The notes below the pieces were generated by a model that was given only the letters and a program-made list of their open reading frames with translations, made no database searches and had not been told where the DNA came from. Both the position numbers and the translations under genes were made by a program. This document shows, one piece after another, positions 34,192 to 42,507 of a DNA stretch of 64,000 nucleotides. The first letter of the stretch is position 1. Every line of letters starts with the position of its first letter. This DNA comes from Microcystis aeruginosa FD4 (lineage in GTDB: Bacteria; Cyanobacteriota; Cyanobacteriia; Cyanobacteriales; Microcystaceae). The stretch is taken from the NCBI RefSeq assembly GCF_009792235.1, contig NZ_CP046973.1, forward strand, positions 2,418,001-2,482,000, given 5' to 3'.

Positions 34192-35130
34192 TTGACTCGC
34201 TTTCTTTGGGATAAATTTAGTAAAGATTACCTCGAAACCTTTCTCTCTTCTTCCGGTGACGTGAAAACTAGCCTTGATGTGACGGCAGAAACTCAAGAAA
34301 TCGATGTGTATTTTCGACCGACTTCCCCAGAAATACCGCCCGAATTAGGTTTATTGGGAAAATTAGCTCAAACCCCTTGTTTATTGGAACCCTATCGCAA
34401 TCCGGTCACGATTGAGGGCATTATTGCCTGTTTATCTAAACTGTTGACTGTGCGGGAACAATTACAAAGAGAAGCTCACCGTCATCAACAACCCTTATTA
34501 GCAGAAAATATTCCCAGACTATGGATACTTACCCCCACGGCTAGTCAAAGAATTATAACTGCTTTTTCCGCTCTCAATAACCCAGATTGGGGAGAAGGAA
34601 TTTATTTTTTACCTCCAGCATTAACCACAGCCCTTATTGTCCTCCATCAATTACCCGAAACCCCTGAAACCCTCTGGTTAAGATTATTAGGTAGAGGAGG
34701 AACCAGAACCAGAGCGATTGATGAATTAGAGGCCTTGTCTCCTAGTCATCCCTTCAAATCGGCTTCCTTAAAATTATTATACAATTTGAGTAGGAACTTG
34801 CAAGCCTTACCCAAAAGAACCCAGGAGGAGAGGAAATTTATTATGCATTTAGCCCCTTTATACGAACAAGATAGAGAAGCAGCGATTCAACAAGGAGAAG
34901 CCATTGGACTTCAAAAGGGCAGAATCGAAGGGATTCAACAAGGAGAAGCCATCGGACTTCAAAAAGGAGAAGCCAAGGTAGTGCTACGCTTACTTAACCG
35001 ACGTTTTGGTGAACTGCCCCCGCATATTACCGAAACTATCCAAAAACTCTCAGTAGAAAAATTAGAAGACTTAGGAGAAGCATTGCTAGACTTTGAGAGT
35101 CAAGCTGACTTAATCAATTGGCTGAACTAA
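34192..35130 (+). CDS. DUF4351 family protein, tandem copy 1
   Basis: A 312-residue protein with a TTG start at 34192, there being no nearby ATG. The N-terminal 230 residues follow the cyanobacterial DUF4351 pattern: FLWDKFSKDYLETFLSSSGDVK, EIDVYFRP, LWILTPTASQRI, IVLHQLPETPETLWLRLLGRGGTR, FIMHLAPLYEQDREAA. Next is a Q-Q-G-E-A-I-G-L-Q-K-G repeat (twice) and the C-terminal DUF4351 domain (LRLLNRRFGELP, then LSVEKLEDLGEALLDF). Related proteins belong to the Rpn/PD-(D/E)xK nuclease-like group linked to DNA recombination. The catalytic acidic residues are not clear here. It is nearly identical to the next gene. Confidence 0.82.
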   Translation: MTRFLWDKFSKDYLETFLSSSGDVKTSLDVTAETQEIDVYFRPTSPEIPPELGLLGKLAQTPCLLEPYRNPVTIEGIIACLSKLLTVREQLQREAHRHQQPLLAENIPRLWILTPTASQRIITAFSALNNPDWGEGIYFLPPALTTALIVLHQLPETPETLWLRLLGRGGTRTRAIDELEALSPSHPFKSASLKLLYNLSRNLQALPKRTQEERKFIMHLAPLYEQDREAAIQQGEAIGLQKGRIEGIQQGEAIGLQKGEAKVVLRLLNRRFGELPPHITETIQKLSVEKLEDLGEALLDFESQADLINWLN

Positions 35131-35187
35131 TAAATAGGCTTTTAAAATGATAAAATAACCCTCATCATCGATTGAATCACTTCAGCC

Positions 35188-36054
35188 TTGACTCGCTTTC
35201 TTTGGGATAAATTTAGTAAAGATTACCTCGAAACCTTTCTCTCTTCTTCCGGTGACGTGAAAACTAGCCTTGATGTGACGGCAGAAACTCAAGAAATCGA
35301 TGTGTATTTTCGACCGACTTCCCCAGAAATACCGCCCGAATTAGGTTTATTAGGCCGATTAGCTCAAACCCCTTGTTTATTGGAACCCTATCGCAATCCG
35401 GTCACGATTGAGGGCATTATTGCCTGTTTATCTAAACTGTTGACTGTGCGGGAACAATTACAAAGAGAAGCTCACCGTCATCAACAACCCTTATTAGCAG
35501 AAAATATTCCCAGACTATGGATACTTACCCCCACGGCTAGTCAAAGAATTATAACTGCTTTTTCCGCTCTCAATAACCCAGATTGGGGAGAAGGAATTTA
35601 TTTTTTACCTCCAGCATTAACTACAGCCCTTATTGTCCTGCATCAATTACCCGAAACCCCTGAAACCCTCTGGTTAAGATTATTAGGTAGAGGAGGAACC
35701 AGAACCAGAGCGATTGATGAATTAGAGGCCTTGTCTCCTCATCATCCCTTTAAATCAGCTTCCTTAAAATTATTATACAATTTGAGTAGGAACTTGCAAG
35801 CCTTACCCAAAAGAACCCAGGAGGAGAGGAAATTTATTATGCGTTTAGCCCCTTTATACGAACAAGATAGAGAAGCAGCGATTCAACAAGGAGAAACCAA
35901 AGTAGTGCTACGTCAACTAAAGCGACGTTTTGGTGAACTGCCCCCGCATATTACCAAAACTATCCAAAAACTCTCAGTAGAAAAATTAGAAGAATTAGGA
36001 GAAGCATTACTAGACTTTGAGACTCAAGCTGACTTAATCAATTGGCTGACCTAA
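35188..36054 (+). CDS. DUF4351 family protein, tandem copy 2
   Basis: The 288-residue twin of the preceding gene, also from a TTG codon. The N-terminal 230 residues differ at only a few positions (GRLA for GKLA, SPHHPF for SPSHPF, MRLAP for MHLAP). It lacks 24 residues of the Q-G-E-A repeat, keeping only QQGETK, and has scattered changes in the C-terminal domain (LKRRFGELPPHITKT). Expansion and loss in this linker suggest slippage. Whether both copies are expressed is unknown. The identical upstream segment implies the same promoter and translation start. Confidence 0.82.
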   Translation: MTRFLWDKFSKDYLETFLSSSGDVKTSLDVTAETQEIDVYFRPTSPEIPPELGLLGRLAQTPCLLEPYRNPVTIEGIIACLSKLLTVREQLQREAHRHQQPLLAENIPRLWILTPTASQRIITAFSALNNPDWGEGIYFLPPALTTALIVLHQLPETPETLWLRLLGRGGTRTRAIDELEALSPHHPFKSASLKLLYNLSRNLQALPKRTQEERKFIMRLAPLYEQDREAAIQQGETKVVLRQLKRRFGELPPHITKTIQKLSVEKLEELGEALLDFETQADLINWLT

Positions 36055-36084
36055 TCCACAGGCTTTGAAGATGATAAAATAACC

Positions 36085-36743
36085 GTCATCACTGATTTAA
36101 TCACTGGTTCTTCGTTACTTGGGGCTGGCTGAATAATGGTAAAACCCTTTGAAAATAAGGCTTTTGACCTGTTAAAGTCCGATGTTCATGCCGCGAACAT
36201 AGGATTGGGACTTTCAAAAACCTGGCATTATCCTTCTTGTAGTACATTAATTGGTACAAAAAACTAGGGCAACAAAGCCTGAAACGACCGGCTACTGACG
36301 ACTGGCTACTGACGACCGACTCCTACCCCCACCGAAAAACTTTTTCAGCAGACCCTAATTACACATCTAAGCCACTACTCCGTCAGACTGCTGCTGTGAT
36401 CAGTAAACAGTGAACTGAAAACTCAAATCCGATCCCTAATAGCTGTCTTGTGAGTCTCGGAGTCTTGTGAGTCTCGACTAGGAAATTAATTTTGCACGAC
36501 TACTTACTTGACGCTGAGAGCTTTTACCTACAGGAGCATTCCCCTATAGAACCCCATAACTCTAGTTTTCAAGGCTTCGGCCGTGAGATCAGCGTTCGAC
36601 AAAAGCTCACGGCCGAAGCCCACACCCCACACCCTACCCCTAGGAAAAACTTTTTCAGCAAACCCTAGGTAAGTAATTATGCCAGTTGAGAAAGCGGCAC
36701 GCTTAACCTTTCCCTAACCCATAAATTGCTATATATTTTAATT
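36085..36743. other. Intergenic region with palindromes and dispersed repeats
   Basis: No ORF is supported here. It contains GGTTCTTCGTTACTTGG (36106-36122), which recurs at 54525-54541. An AAAAACTTTTTCAGCA segment occurs at 36336 and 36654, with relatives at 42017 and 42240. A perfect 15-base inverted repeat, GGCTTCGGCCGTGAG at 36573-36587 against 36606-36620, has an 18-base loop. These look like decayed mobile-element ends. Confidence 0.5.
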
Positions 36744-36815
36744 GTGTGAGGAGTGAGAAGAAAGCAAAGTCCTTGGGGTCGAAACACGGCAAGACTCCCA
36801 AGGGCTTTTCCATGT
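36744..36815 (+). ncRNA. Candidate small RNA or leader with terminator upstream of plsC
   Basis: A TATATTT hexamer-like -10 region at about 36731-36737 precedes GTGTGAGGAGTGAG. A stem follows: CCTTGGGGTC (36771-36780) pairs with GACTCCCAAGG (36794-36804, one bulge), with loop GAAACACGGCAA, and CTTTTCC after it. This resembles a short transcript of about 70 bases ending in a hairpin. The loop GAAACA recalls the GGAAACA loops of Yfr2-type RNAs, but only one such loop is present. It could also be a plsC leader. Confidence 0.4.
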
Positions 36816-36835
36816 CTAGGTAACAATTGTCAGTC

Positions 36836-37480
36836 ATGAACCAGCCTCAAGAGCGAGAACCTTTTGCCAGTCTAGTTTTATATCATCTCTTTAAATGGTC
36901 GATCGTTAGCCCAACCCTACACGGCTATTTTCGCGGTCGCGTTTACGGAGTGGAAAATGTCCCCCAGCGTCATCCTCTGATTATCGTCTGCAATCACGCC
37001 AGTTACTTCGATCCACCCCTATTGTCCTGTGCCGTACGTCGCCCCGTAGCTTATATGGCTAAAGAAGAATTATTTACTGTCCCGATTTTAAAACAGGCGA
37101 TCGCTATTTATGGGGCCTATCCCGTTAAACGCGGCAGTGGTGATCGCGGGGCAATTCGGGCGGCGATGGGAGCATTAGCAGCGGGCTGGGCAGTGGGATT
37201 GTTTCTGGAGGGAACGCGCACCGAGGACGGATTGATCCATCAACCAAAGCTAGGTGCGGCGATGATTGCGGCTAAAGCGGGAGTTCCCCTGTTACCCGTC
37301 AGTTTGTGGGGGACAGAAAAGATTTTTCAAAAAGGTTCTTCTTTTCCCCGTAGTATTCCCTTAACTATTCGCATCGGGGAAGTGCTGCCGCCACCGATTT
37401 CTAGCAAAAGAGAAGCTTTACAGGCAGTTACCGAGCGCTGTGCCGAAATTATTAACGGATTACACGCCCTCGGACGCTAA
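36836..37480 (+). CDS. plsC: 1-acyl-sn-glycerol-3-phosphate acyltransferase
   Basis: The ATG at 36836 gives 214 residues. A TTG three codons earlier (36827) is less likely. The acyltransferase motifs are present: CNHASYFDPP (H-x4-D, the catalytic pair), then YPVKRGSGDRGAIRAA, and FLEGTRTEDG (E-G-T-R substrate-binding block), then VSLWGTEK. It acylates lysophosphatidic acid at the membrane to form phosphatidic acid for thylakoid and plasma membrane lipids. It stands alone, bounded by a candidate small RNA upstream and a hairpin downstream. Confidence 0.92.
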   Translation: MNQPQEREPFASLVLYHLFKWSIVSPTLHGYFRGRVYGVENVPQRHPLIIVCNHASYFDPPLLSCAVRRPVAYMAKEELFTVPILKQAIAIYGAYPVKRGSGDRGAIRAAMGALAAGWAVGLFLEGTRTEDGLIHQPKLGAAMIAAKAGVPLLPVSLWGTEKIFQKGSSFPRSIPLTIRIGEVLPPPISSKREALQAVTERCAEIINGLHALGR

Positions 37481-37489
37481 ATCTTAGTA

Positions 37490-37520
37490 GAAAACGGGTT
37501 TCTCGGAGAAACCCGTTTTC
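37490..37520 (+). terminator. Long palindromic hairpin after plsC
   Basis: GAAAACGGGTTTCT and AGAAACCCGTTTTC pair around CGG. The same arms recur around 49594-49630 where no gene ends, so this is a dispersed repeat that can act as a bidirectional terminator. Transcription from plsC probably stops here. Confidence 0.6.
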
Positions 37521-37601
37521 TGTGCGTTAGATTTCTTTCCCCTACACTTTGAAGTGGGGAATGTGGGTTAAAATTGGTATAACTCGACCATCGCCTCGAC
37601 C

Positions 37602-37946
37602 ATGTTCTTTTTTGTCCTCAGCTTCAATCTAGGCCTAACTTTATTTAATTGCTTTCTAGTCTGGAAATTGTGGCAATTGCGGCGGATTTTAGGGCGAGTG
37701 ACCAAAATTTTAAACCGGGTGGAACGACGTTTACACCACATTTTTTACCCCACCCCAGAATGTATTATCATCGCCGGGGCGAAAACCGATCATCTCAGAC
37801 AAAACTATCAACGCCTCTGCGGACAGATACAGATACTACAATCCCTATTCTTGACCTTCTCCCTGATTATCCGTTACTGGCAGCGTCAATCCCGTCAACG
37901 CCGTCGCCTGTGGTCGCTAAAATTGAGCAAAATCTCTAGCAACTAA
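37602..37946 (+). CDS. Small membrane-anchored protein of unknown function
   Basis: A 114-residue protein with one N-terminal transmembrane helix (FFFVLSFNLGLTLFNCFLVWKLW), a basic helical linker (RRILGRVTKILNRVERRLHHIFYPTPE), a second hydrophobic stretch (IQILQSLFLTFSLII) and a very basic C-terminus (RQSRQRRRLW). Proteins of this layout are conserved among cyanobacteria without known function. The last 30 bases overlap the 3' end of the convergent cobD gene. Confidence 0.7.
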   Translation: MFFFVLSFNLGLTLFNCFLVWKLWQLRRILGRVTKILNRVERRLHHIFYPTPECIIIAGAKTDHLRQNYQRLCGQIQILQSLFLTFSLIIRYWQRQSRQRRRLWSLKLSKISSN

Positions 37947-38897
37947 GCAGCTAACAGCGATCGCCAACCAAAGTAATACACAAGTACGAGTTAAATTCAA
38001 AGCCTGTTCGACGGTTTTGACAGTAATCGGGTTGAGGTTATCGCCCAATAAAGCTTTTTCCACAATCTGGCCGCGGTATTGATTTTTCCCCCCCAATTGC
38101 ACCCCCAAAATCGCCCCATAGACGCATTCACTCCAACCAGAATTAGGACTAGGATCCCGACGGGCATCGCGCCAACAAATGCTTAAAACCCGCCCCGGCT
38201 GTCCCGAAATCAGGGCGAGAGTTAATACCGTTAAACGACAGGGTAGCCATGTCAAAACATCCTCGCTTTTAGCACTAAACCAACCAATATGGGTGTAGGG
38301 TGGCCGACGATAGCCAATCATCGAATCGAGGGTACTAGCGGCTTTATAAGCGCAAGCGAGGGGAACTGGCCCCACACCCAGAAAAGCACCGAGAAGGGCA
38401 TAAAAAAGCGGCGCGGTAACTCCATCCACACCATTTTCACTGACGGTTTCTAAGAGGGCGCGGAGGATTTCTTCCCGTCCGAGATTATCTGTGTCGCGAC
38501 CAACGTATAAACTTAGTTGGCAACGAGCTAAGGTGATATTTTCCCCTTCTAAAGGTGCGATGACTGTTTCGGCAGCCCTGCGTAAACTTCTGCCGGCTAA
38601 ACAACTAGCTAGGAGAATCATTTGTACTAGGTAACTCAGGCGCAAATTGACCTGACCTAACCATTGGATTCCTAGCCAAGTTAAGACCCCAGCCAAGATA
38701 ATTAAACCTAGTCCCAGAATTATGCCCGCTAAACGTTGGCGAATTTTTTCCTGCGTCCAATTAAGGATAACTTTTGTGGCAACGGCAATCATCGCCCCCA
38801 TCACCTGCACTGGATGAATCCATCCCCAAGGATCGCCGACCAGATAATCTAAAACCGCCCCTAATACTAAAATAATCGCCGTTGCCGCTTCCTTCAC
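37917..38897 (-). CDS. cobD: Adenosylcobinamide-phosphate synthase
   Basis: The 326-residue membrane protein has the CobD/CbiB pattern: ILVLGAVLDYLVGDPWGWIHPVQVMG at the N-terminus (D-x-x-x-G-D-P and H-P-V motifs). Further on are GRDTDNLGREEILRALLETVSENGVDGVTAPLFYALLG, then AYKAASTLDSMIGYRRPPYTHIGWFSAKSEDVLTWLPCRLT and DARRDPSPNSGWSECVYGAILGVQLGG. It joins aminopropanol phosphate to adenosylcobyric acid in B12 or pseudo-B12 synthesis, at the cytoplasmic membrane. Other cob genes are not adjacent. Its stop overlaps the convergent membrane-protein gene. Confidence 0.94.
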   Translation of the reverse strand: MKEAATAIILVLGAVLDYLVGDPWGWIHPVQVMGAMIAVATKVILNWTQEKIRQRLAGIILGLGLIILAGVLTWLGIQWLGQVNLRLSYLVQMILLASCLAGRSLRRAAETVIAPLEGENITLARCQLSLYVGRDTDNLGREEILRALLETVSENGVDGVTAPLFYALLGAFLGVGPVPLACAYKAASTLDSMIGYRRPPYTHIGWFSAKSEDVLTWLPCRLTVLTLALISGQPGRVLSICWRDARRDPSPNSGWSECVYGAILGVQLGGKNQYRGQIVEKALLGDNLNPITVKTVEQALNLTRTCVLLWLAIAVSCLVARDFAQF

Positions 38898-38899
38898 GA

Positions 38900-39307
38900 T
38901 TACTCCCTTTTCCCATCGCTATCCCGAATTTTCTCAATATTGTCTTCCCAGTTAGCCCCATCAAAGAACTGGAACTGAAAATCTTCCAAGACATTGCCAT
39001 CCAAACAGCGCAGGTTTATGTCTATAGCGTCAGGATGGGAGCGGGGACGATAGAAAGGATGAATACCACAAACACGACAAAAATAATGTTGGGCTGTGTG
39101 GGTATTAAATGTATAGGTACTTAAGAAATCTTCACCGCTTAGGAGGGTAAATTGTGCTGAAGGAACAATCAGATGCAGAAAGCCTTTTTTCTGACAAATC
39201 GAACAATTACAGTCTAGAGCTTGATCATGCTCGATCGCCACTTGAAAACGGATCGCTCCACAGTGACAACCCCCCCAATAAATCTTTGCTTGTTTTGTTG
39301 TTGTCAT
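38900..39307 (-). CDS. GFA (glutathione-dependent formaldehyde-activating/CENP-V) family protein
   Basis: The ATG at 39307 gives 135 residues. The earlier in-frame start (39373) would overlap the Rrf2 gene and adds no conserved sequence. Zinc-binding Cys are visible in IYWGGCHCGAIRFQV (C-x-C), ALDCNCSICQKKGF (C-x-C-x2-C) and HYFCRVCGIHPFYRPRSHP (C-x2-C). Members include S-(hydroxymethyl)glutathione synthase, but most are of unknown specificity. It starts 13 bases after the Rrf2 gene on the same strand and ends 2 bases before the cobD start, so the three may be co-transcribed. Confidence 0.88.
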   Translation of the reverse strand: MTTTKQAKIYWGGCHCGAIRFQVAIEHDQALDCNCSICQKKGFLHLIVPSAQFTLLSGEDFLSTYTFNTHTAQHYFCRVCGIHPFYRPRSHPDAIDINLRCLDGNVLEDFQFQFFDGANWEDNIEKIRDSDGKRE

Positions 39308-39320
39308 AACTTCTAAACTA

Positions 39321-39764
39321 CTAAACAATAAAGCTGGTTTCTTCTCCCCTAGCGGCGATCCAGCTACGGGCATCGTAGTATAAATCGGCTAAGGTAATCT
39401 TCCCCAGGGCCTCTTTTAATTTTTCGTGTAGGTGTTTCCAGATAGTAAATGTCACCCAATCTTCTGCCTGTTCGTCCCTGGGATGATAGCCTGATAATGG
39501 CTCGATCGTCTCTCCCACTGCCTCCAAAATTTGCCCCAACGAGATACGATTTGCCGGCCTAGCCAATTGATAACCCCCTTGCGCTCCCCGAAAGGAGCGA
39601 ACTAACCCCGCTCGTCGCATTTCTATCAGCAATTTCTCTAGATAAGCAGCCGGGATATCTTGACGCAGGGCGATCGATTTTACCGATACGGGAGTTGCCC
39701 TAGGTTGTAAACTAAGATCCAGCAAGGCTTTAACACTATAGTGACCCCTAGTTGTTAGCTTCAT
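39321..39764 (-). CDS. Rrf2-family transcriptional regulator without cluster cysteines
   Basis: A 147-residue winged-helix protein: MKLTTRGHYSVKALLDLSLQP at the N-terminus, IPAAYLEKLLIEMRRAGLVRSFRGAQGGYQLARP (recognition helix and wing), and ISLGQILEAVGETIEPL. Many family members (IscR, NsrR) bind an iron-sulfur cluster with three Cys in the C-terminal part. No Cys is present here, so it must sense something else or act without a cofactor. It heads a leftward group with GFA and cobD and is divergent from the cyAbrB gene. Confidence 0.9.
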   Translation of the reverse strand: MKLTTRGHYSVKALLDLSLQPRATPVSVKSIALRQDIPAAYLEKLLIEMRRAGLVRSFRGAQGGYQLARPANRISLGQILEAVGETIEPLSGYHPRDEQAEDWVTFTIWKHLHEKLKEALGKITLADLYYDARSWIAARGEETSFIV

Positions 39765-39891
39765 TATCCCTCATTTTTGCCTCTTTATCTCCATCCTACC
39801 CCCTCCTCTCATTGATGACAGAAAGGCTAACCTCCCTTACCCCGGCATCTCGATCAACATTGATAAATTCTGTTAAGATTTTGATCGAGAG

Positions 39892-39957
39892 ATACCGTGT
39901 AATCAATTACAATCAATTTCCTCAAGCAAGTGATAATTTTTAGTTTATACCGTGTAA
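39892..39957. promoter_or_regulatory. Direct repeat ATACCGTGTAA in a divergent promoter region
   Basis: ATACCGTGTAA occurs at 39892-39902 and 39947-39957, 55 bases apart, in the 300-base gap between the Rrf2 regulator and the cyAbrB regulator. Both flanking genes encode DNA-binding proteins, so one may bind these sites. No palindromy is seen, and function is inferred from position only. The rest of the gap has no ORF. Confidence 0.4.
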
Positions 39958-40064
39958 GATGAGTGTAGAGATCAATCGTAACCCGATTGTTTCTGGTCAG
40001 GGGGAGCAATTCTCCTCGACTAGCCTTGATGACCCTAACCTTTACTTATCTACCGCGAACTTAA

Positions 40065-40454
40065 ATGAACAAAACTACTAATCCAGAACCCCTGACCGGC
40101 CTCGAACTAATTGAGAAAGTTAAACAGCTAGGCAACCTCAGCAAAGAGGAAAAAGCCCGGGAATGCGGCTACTATACTATGACAAAAAATGGTATTGAAC
40201 GCGTTAATATGATGAAGTTTCTCAATGCTTTAATCGATGCCGAGGGAATTGACTTAGATAGCAGTGCCAATGGCCACGGACGAGGTGGGCGCTCGGCCAG
40301 CTACCGGATCAGTGTCCAATCTAATAATAATCTCCTGATCGGTTCGGCCTACACCAAAAAAATGGGACTCAAACCGGGAGATGAATTTGAAATTACTTTG
40401 GGGAGAAAACATATTCATCTCAAGCAAGTTGGCACCAGCGACGACGAAGAATAG
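40065..40454 (+). CDS. cyAbrB-family transcriptional regulator
   Basis: A 129-residue protein of the cyanobacterial AbrB family, which carries its AbrB-like DNA-binding domain at the C-terminus: IGSAYTKKMGLKPGDEFEITLGRKHIHLKQV. The N-terminal half has the cyanobacterial extension LTGLELIEKVKQLGNLSKEEKARECGYYTMTKNG and VNMMKFLNALIDAEGI. Members regulate carbon/nitrogen balance, hydrogenase and fatty-acid genes. The sequence does not let me say whether this is the cyAbrB1 or cyAbrB2 type. A good terminator follows eight bases after the stop. Confidence 0.92.
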   Translation: MNKTTNPEPLTGLELIEKVKQLGNLSKEEKARECGYYTMTKNGIERVNMMKFLNALIDAEGIDLDSSANGHGRGGRSASYRISVQSNNNLLIGSAYTKKMGLKPGDEFEITLGRKHIHLKQVGTSDDEE

Positions 40455-40461
40455 CAATAAT

Positions 40462-40492
40462 CAAGGAGAGAGCCGTTTAACTCTCTCCTTGC
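40462..40492 (+). terminator. Hairpin terminator after cyAbrB
   Basis: CAAGGAGAGAG (40462-40472) pairs perfectly with CTCTCTCCTTG (40481-40491) across an eight-base loop. Only a short CTATT follows instead of a long T run, so termination efficiency is uncertain. It lies at the gene end. Confidence 0.65.
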
Positions 40493-41036
40493 TATTGGAT
40501 CGGGTCTGCTGAAAAATTCGTCCAGGAATTATGGTATTAAATACCAGTAATTTGTCGCCCAAGTGATAAGTTTTACTTTGTCCAAACAGCTTTAAACATA
40601 ATTTTTATTAAAGATGTGTCCACATCTTAGTTCATTTGTTCGCAAAAAATCAAGAAAGACAAAAAAGCCCAAAAAAACTGCCGAAGCAGTTGGGAAAGAT
40701 TGACAACCAAAAAGATAATAGCAAGGTCAGTTTCTGAAGTTTCAGGTAGTTTTGTCTTGATCAGATTGAAACTAAATCTTCTCTTAGCTTGTCCGAATTT
40801 CCTGGGTACATCTCAGTTTTGCAAAAATACCGACAATCAGCAATTATCAGTCATCCTTGAATTGGCGCAAATGTATAACAACCGCGTGTAAGCATCCCAC
40901 TCCAAAAGCTAATCCGCGGGGCGATTGAGCGAAAAAATCGCCAATCACCCCCAATTTTAGCAGAGAGTTTCCCTTTAAACATCCCCACTGAGTAGATTGA
41001 CAAAAATCAGATGCAGCCGTGGGCAAAGGCTGTAAT
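40493..41036. other. Intergenic region without recognisable features
   Basis: These 544 bases separate the 3' ends of cyAbrB and the convergent SIMPL gene. Short ORFs on both strands (such as 40700-40891) have no ribosome-binding site, no conserved-looking sequence and biased composition. No hairpin with T tract, tRNA or repeat was noticed beyond AT-rich stretches. Confidence 0.5.
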
Positions 41037-41795
41037 TCAGTCAATCCCGAACGTCACCGAAACGACCGCGGTAATATCTTTGTCGATCGAGGAAGTGTCG
41101 TAAATTCCCGAGTCGCTCACGTCAGTGGAATTGCGCGAGGTGATCTGAAAAACTCCCGTTTTCGCATCGCGCACCCTTCCCACCCGACTGCCGGTACTAC
41201 TAGCGATCGCCTCAGCCCTCGCTCTCGCATCTTTGGTCGCCGCAGCCACCATTTCCACCCGCAGCTTATCCAGTTGGGTGTAAAGGTATTGGGGAGGTTC
41301 GGAGACGAGGCTAATTCCCTCCTCGATCAATTCCGTTACCTGCCTAGAAAGTTCCGTGTAACGGGCTACATCGCTCGCTCGGATCTCGAAGCGTTGGGTG
41401 AGGCGATAGGCGAGAATTTGCCCAGTTTCCTGGCCGTTAGCTGTTACTTCGGGAATCGCCATCGTCTCGATCGCGTTAGTGGTGATTGCGTCGTCGGGAA
41501 CTTGTTTTTCTTTGAGATAAGCTCGTATCCGCTCAGTTTGCCGGATCAGATCGCGGTAAGCATCCCGGGCGCTGGGTTGTTGACTGGAAACCGATAAACG
41601 CCAGAGAAGATAATCGGATGTAATCGCCCTTTTTGCCGAACCAGTCACGACAAAAACATCGCTCGCCCGTTTCACCGCCAAGAACGAGCGCGCCGCTATC
41701 CACGAACTCAAGACGAGAGAGATCGATAGCACCGATAAACCCGCGAATACCTGTGGGAAACGTCGGAATATAGAACTGTCTTTCATCATCCCCAT
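41037..41795 (-). CDS. SIMPL-domain (DUF541) protein, secreted or membrane-anchored
   Basis: The 252-residue protein begins with a hydrophobic segment (VFAGLSVLSISLVLSSWIAARSFLAV) that serves as signal anchor. The SIMPL domain follows: VVTGSAKRAITSDYLLWRLSVSS, TTNAIETMAIPEV, LAYRLTQRFEIRASDVARYTELSRQVTELIEEGI, then the C-terminal VEMVAAATKDARARAEAIASSTGSRVG segment and AVVSVTFGI. SIMPL proteins are periplasmic, with ill-defined roles in stress tolerance. It is convergent with cyAbrB across a 580-base gap. Confidence 0.88.
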   Translation of the reverse strand: MGMMKDSSIFRRFPQVFAGLSVLSISLVLSSWIAARSFLAVKRASDVFVVTGSAKRAITSDYLLWRLSVSSQQPSARDAYRDLIRQTERIRAYLKEKQVPDDAITTNAIETMAIPEVTANGQETGQILAYRLTQRFEIRASDVARYTELSRQVTELIEEGISLVSEPPQYLYTQLDKLRVEMVAAATKDARARAEAIASSTGSRVGRVRDAKTGVFQITSRNSTDVSDSGIYDTSSIDKDITAVVSVTFGID

Positions 41796-41995
41796 CCTAG
41801 AAATCCGACGTTTCTATCCTATGCTAGTAGCGAGCGCGTTGAAATTATTATTTACAAAAATCAATGGAGGTCGCAATCTGACGGGATGCTTTCCCTTCCC
41901 CAAAAACTCCCTAGCGCCGACGGCGACAACGCCCGATAAGTTCAGCTTGACCATGGAATGGGCTTTATCCCCCTCTGTTTAACCCGAACTGAGCT

Positions 41996-42240
41996 TAAAT
42001 AGGGTTTGCGGCAAAAAGTTTTTTCTGGTGGCAGGGTGTGGGGTGTGGGGTGTGGGGTGTGGGGGGAGTGGGAATTATGAATTGGGGAGGTGGGGAAGTG
42101 GGGAAATTGAACTAAAACCCCAAAACCCCAAAACCCCAAAACCCCAAAACCTGTCTCCTATCTCCTATCTCCTGTCTCCTGTCTCCTATCTCCTATCTCC
42201 TGTCTCCTATCTCCTGACTCCTCTAACCCCACCAACAAAC
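41996..42240. repeat. Microsatellite cluster (GGGTGTG, CCCCAAAA, CTCCTATCT units)
   Basis: Three simple repeats lie in series: about five GGTGTGGG units at 42034-42066, CCCCAAAA units at 42117-42152, and a long CTCCTATCTCCTGT tract at 42153-42221. They sit between AAAAGTTTTTTCTGG and ACAAACTTTTTCAGC, roughly inverted ends, which recalls a decayed element filled by simple repeats. Such tracts are expected to vary in length between strains. Confidence 0.8.
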
Positions 42241-42256
42241 TTTTTCAGCCAGCCCT

Positions 42257-42478
42257 AAATAAATACTTCGCTGAAAAAGGTTCCAGCGAAGTACCACAAT
42301 AGTCAGTGACCAGTTATCAGTTATCAGTACCCTTAGTATAACACCTTTGATCCAAAAATCACAACTTTGTACAAAAAAAGGCCAAAAATAAATACTTCGC
42401 CGAAAAGGGTTTCAGCGAAGTACCACAATAGTCAGTGACCAGTTATCAGTTATCAGTACCCTTACTATAACACCCTTT
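42257..42478. repeat. Direct repeat, two 92-bp copies 130 bp apart
   Basis: Copies at 42257-42348 and 42387-42478 share AAATAAATACTTCGC, the hairpin CTTCGCTG/CAGCGAAG, CAATAGTCAGTGACCAG and TATAACACC, with a few changes. The CAGTTATCAGT repeat is included. The second copy ends 30 bases from the enolase stop, so it may contribute a 3' hairpin to eno transcripts. Confidence 0.8.
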
Positions 42479-42507
42479 TTCGATCAGTGCAAGACTTTTT
42501 GCAAATT

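Larger units (their letters stand above)
34141..36084. repeat. Tandem duplication unit with a third boundary copy
   Basis: The 24-base segment GGCTTTTAAAATGATAAAAT plus AACC starts at 34141 and 35137, and with changes (GGCTTTGAAG) at 36061. Units between copies are 996 and 924 bases. The 72-base difference is a 24-codon expansion in the Q-G-rich part of the first gene. The third copy has only the upstream segment and then unrelated sequence, as expected for an unequal-crossover boundary or loss of a third gene. Confidence 0.85.

Noticed and set aside
36720..36760. Minus-strand CACTCCTCACAC resembling the Yfr1 core
   Set aside because: Yfr1 needs a terminator hairpin directly after this core; the downstream sequence is AT-rich with none, so only the plus-strand candidate RNA was kept.
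40700..40891. 63-residue ORF on the plus strand
   Set aside because: No ribosome-binding site and no recognisable composition or motif; it lies in a gap between convergent genes.
42034..42240. ORF reading through GGTGTGGG and CTCCTATCT tracts
   Set aside because: Simple-sequence translation with no gene-like features.
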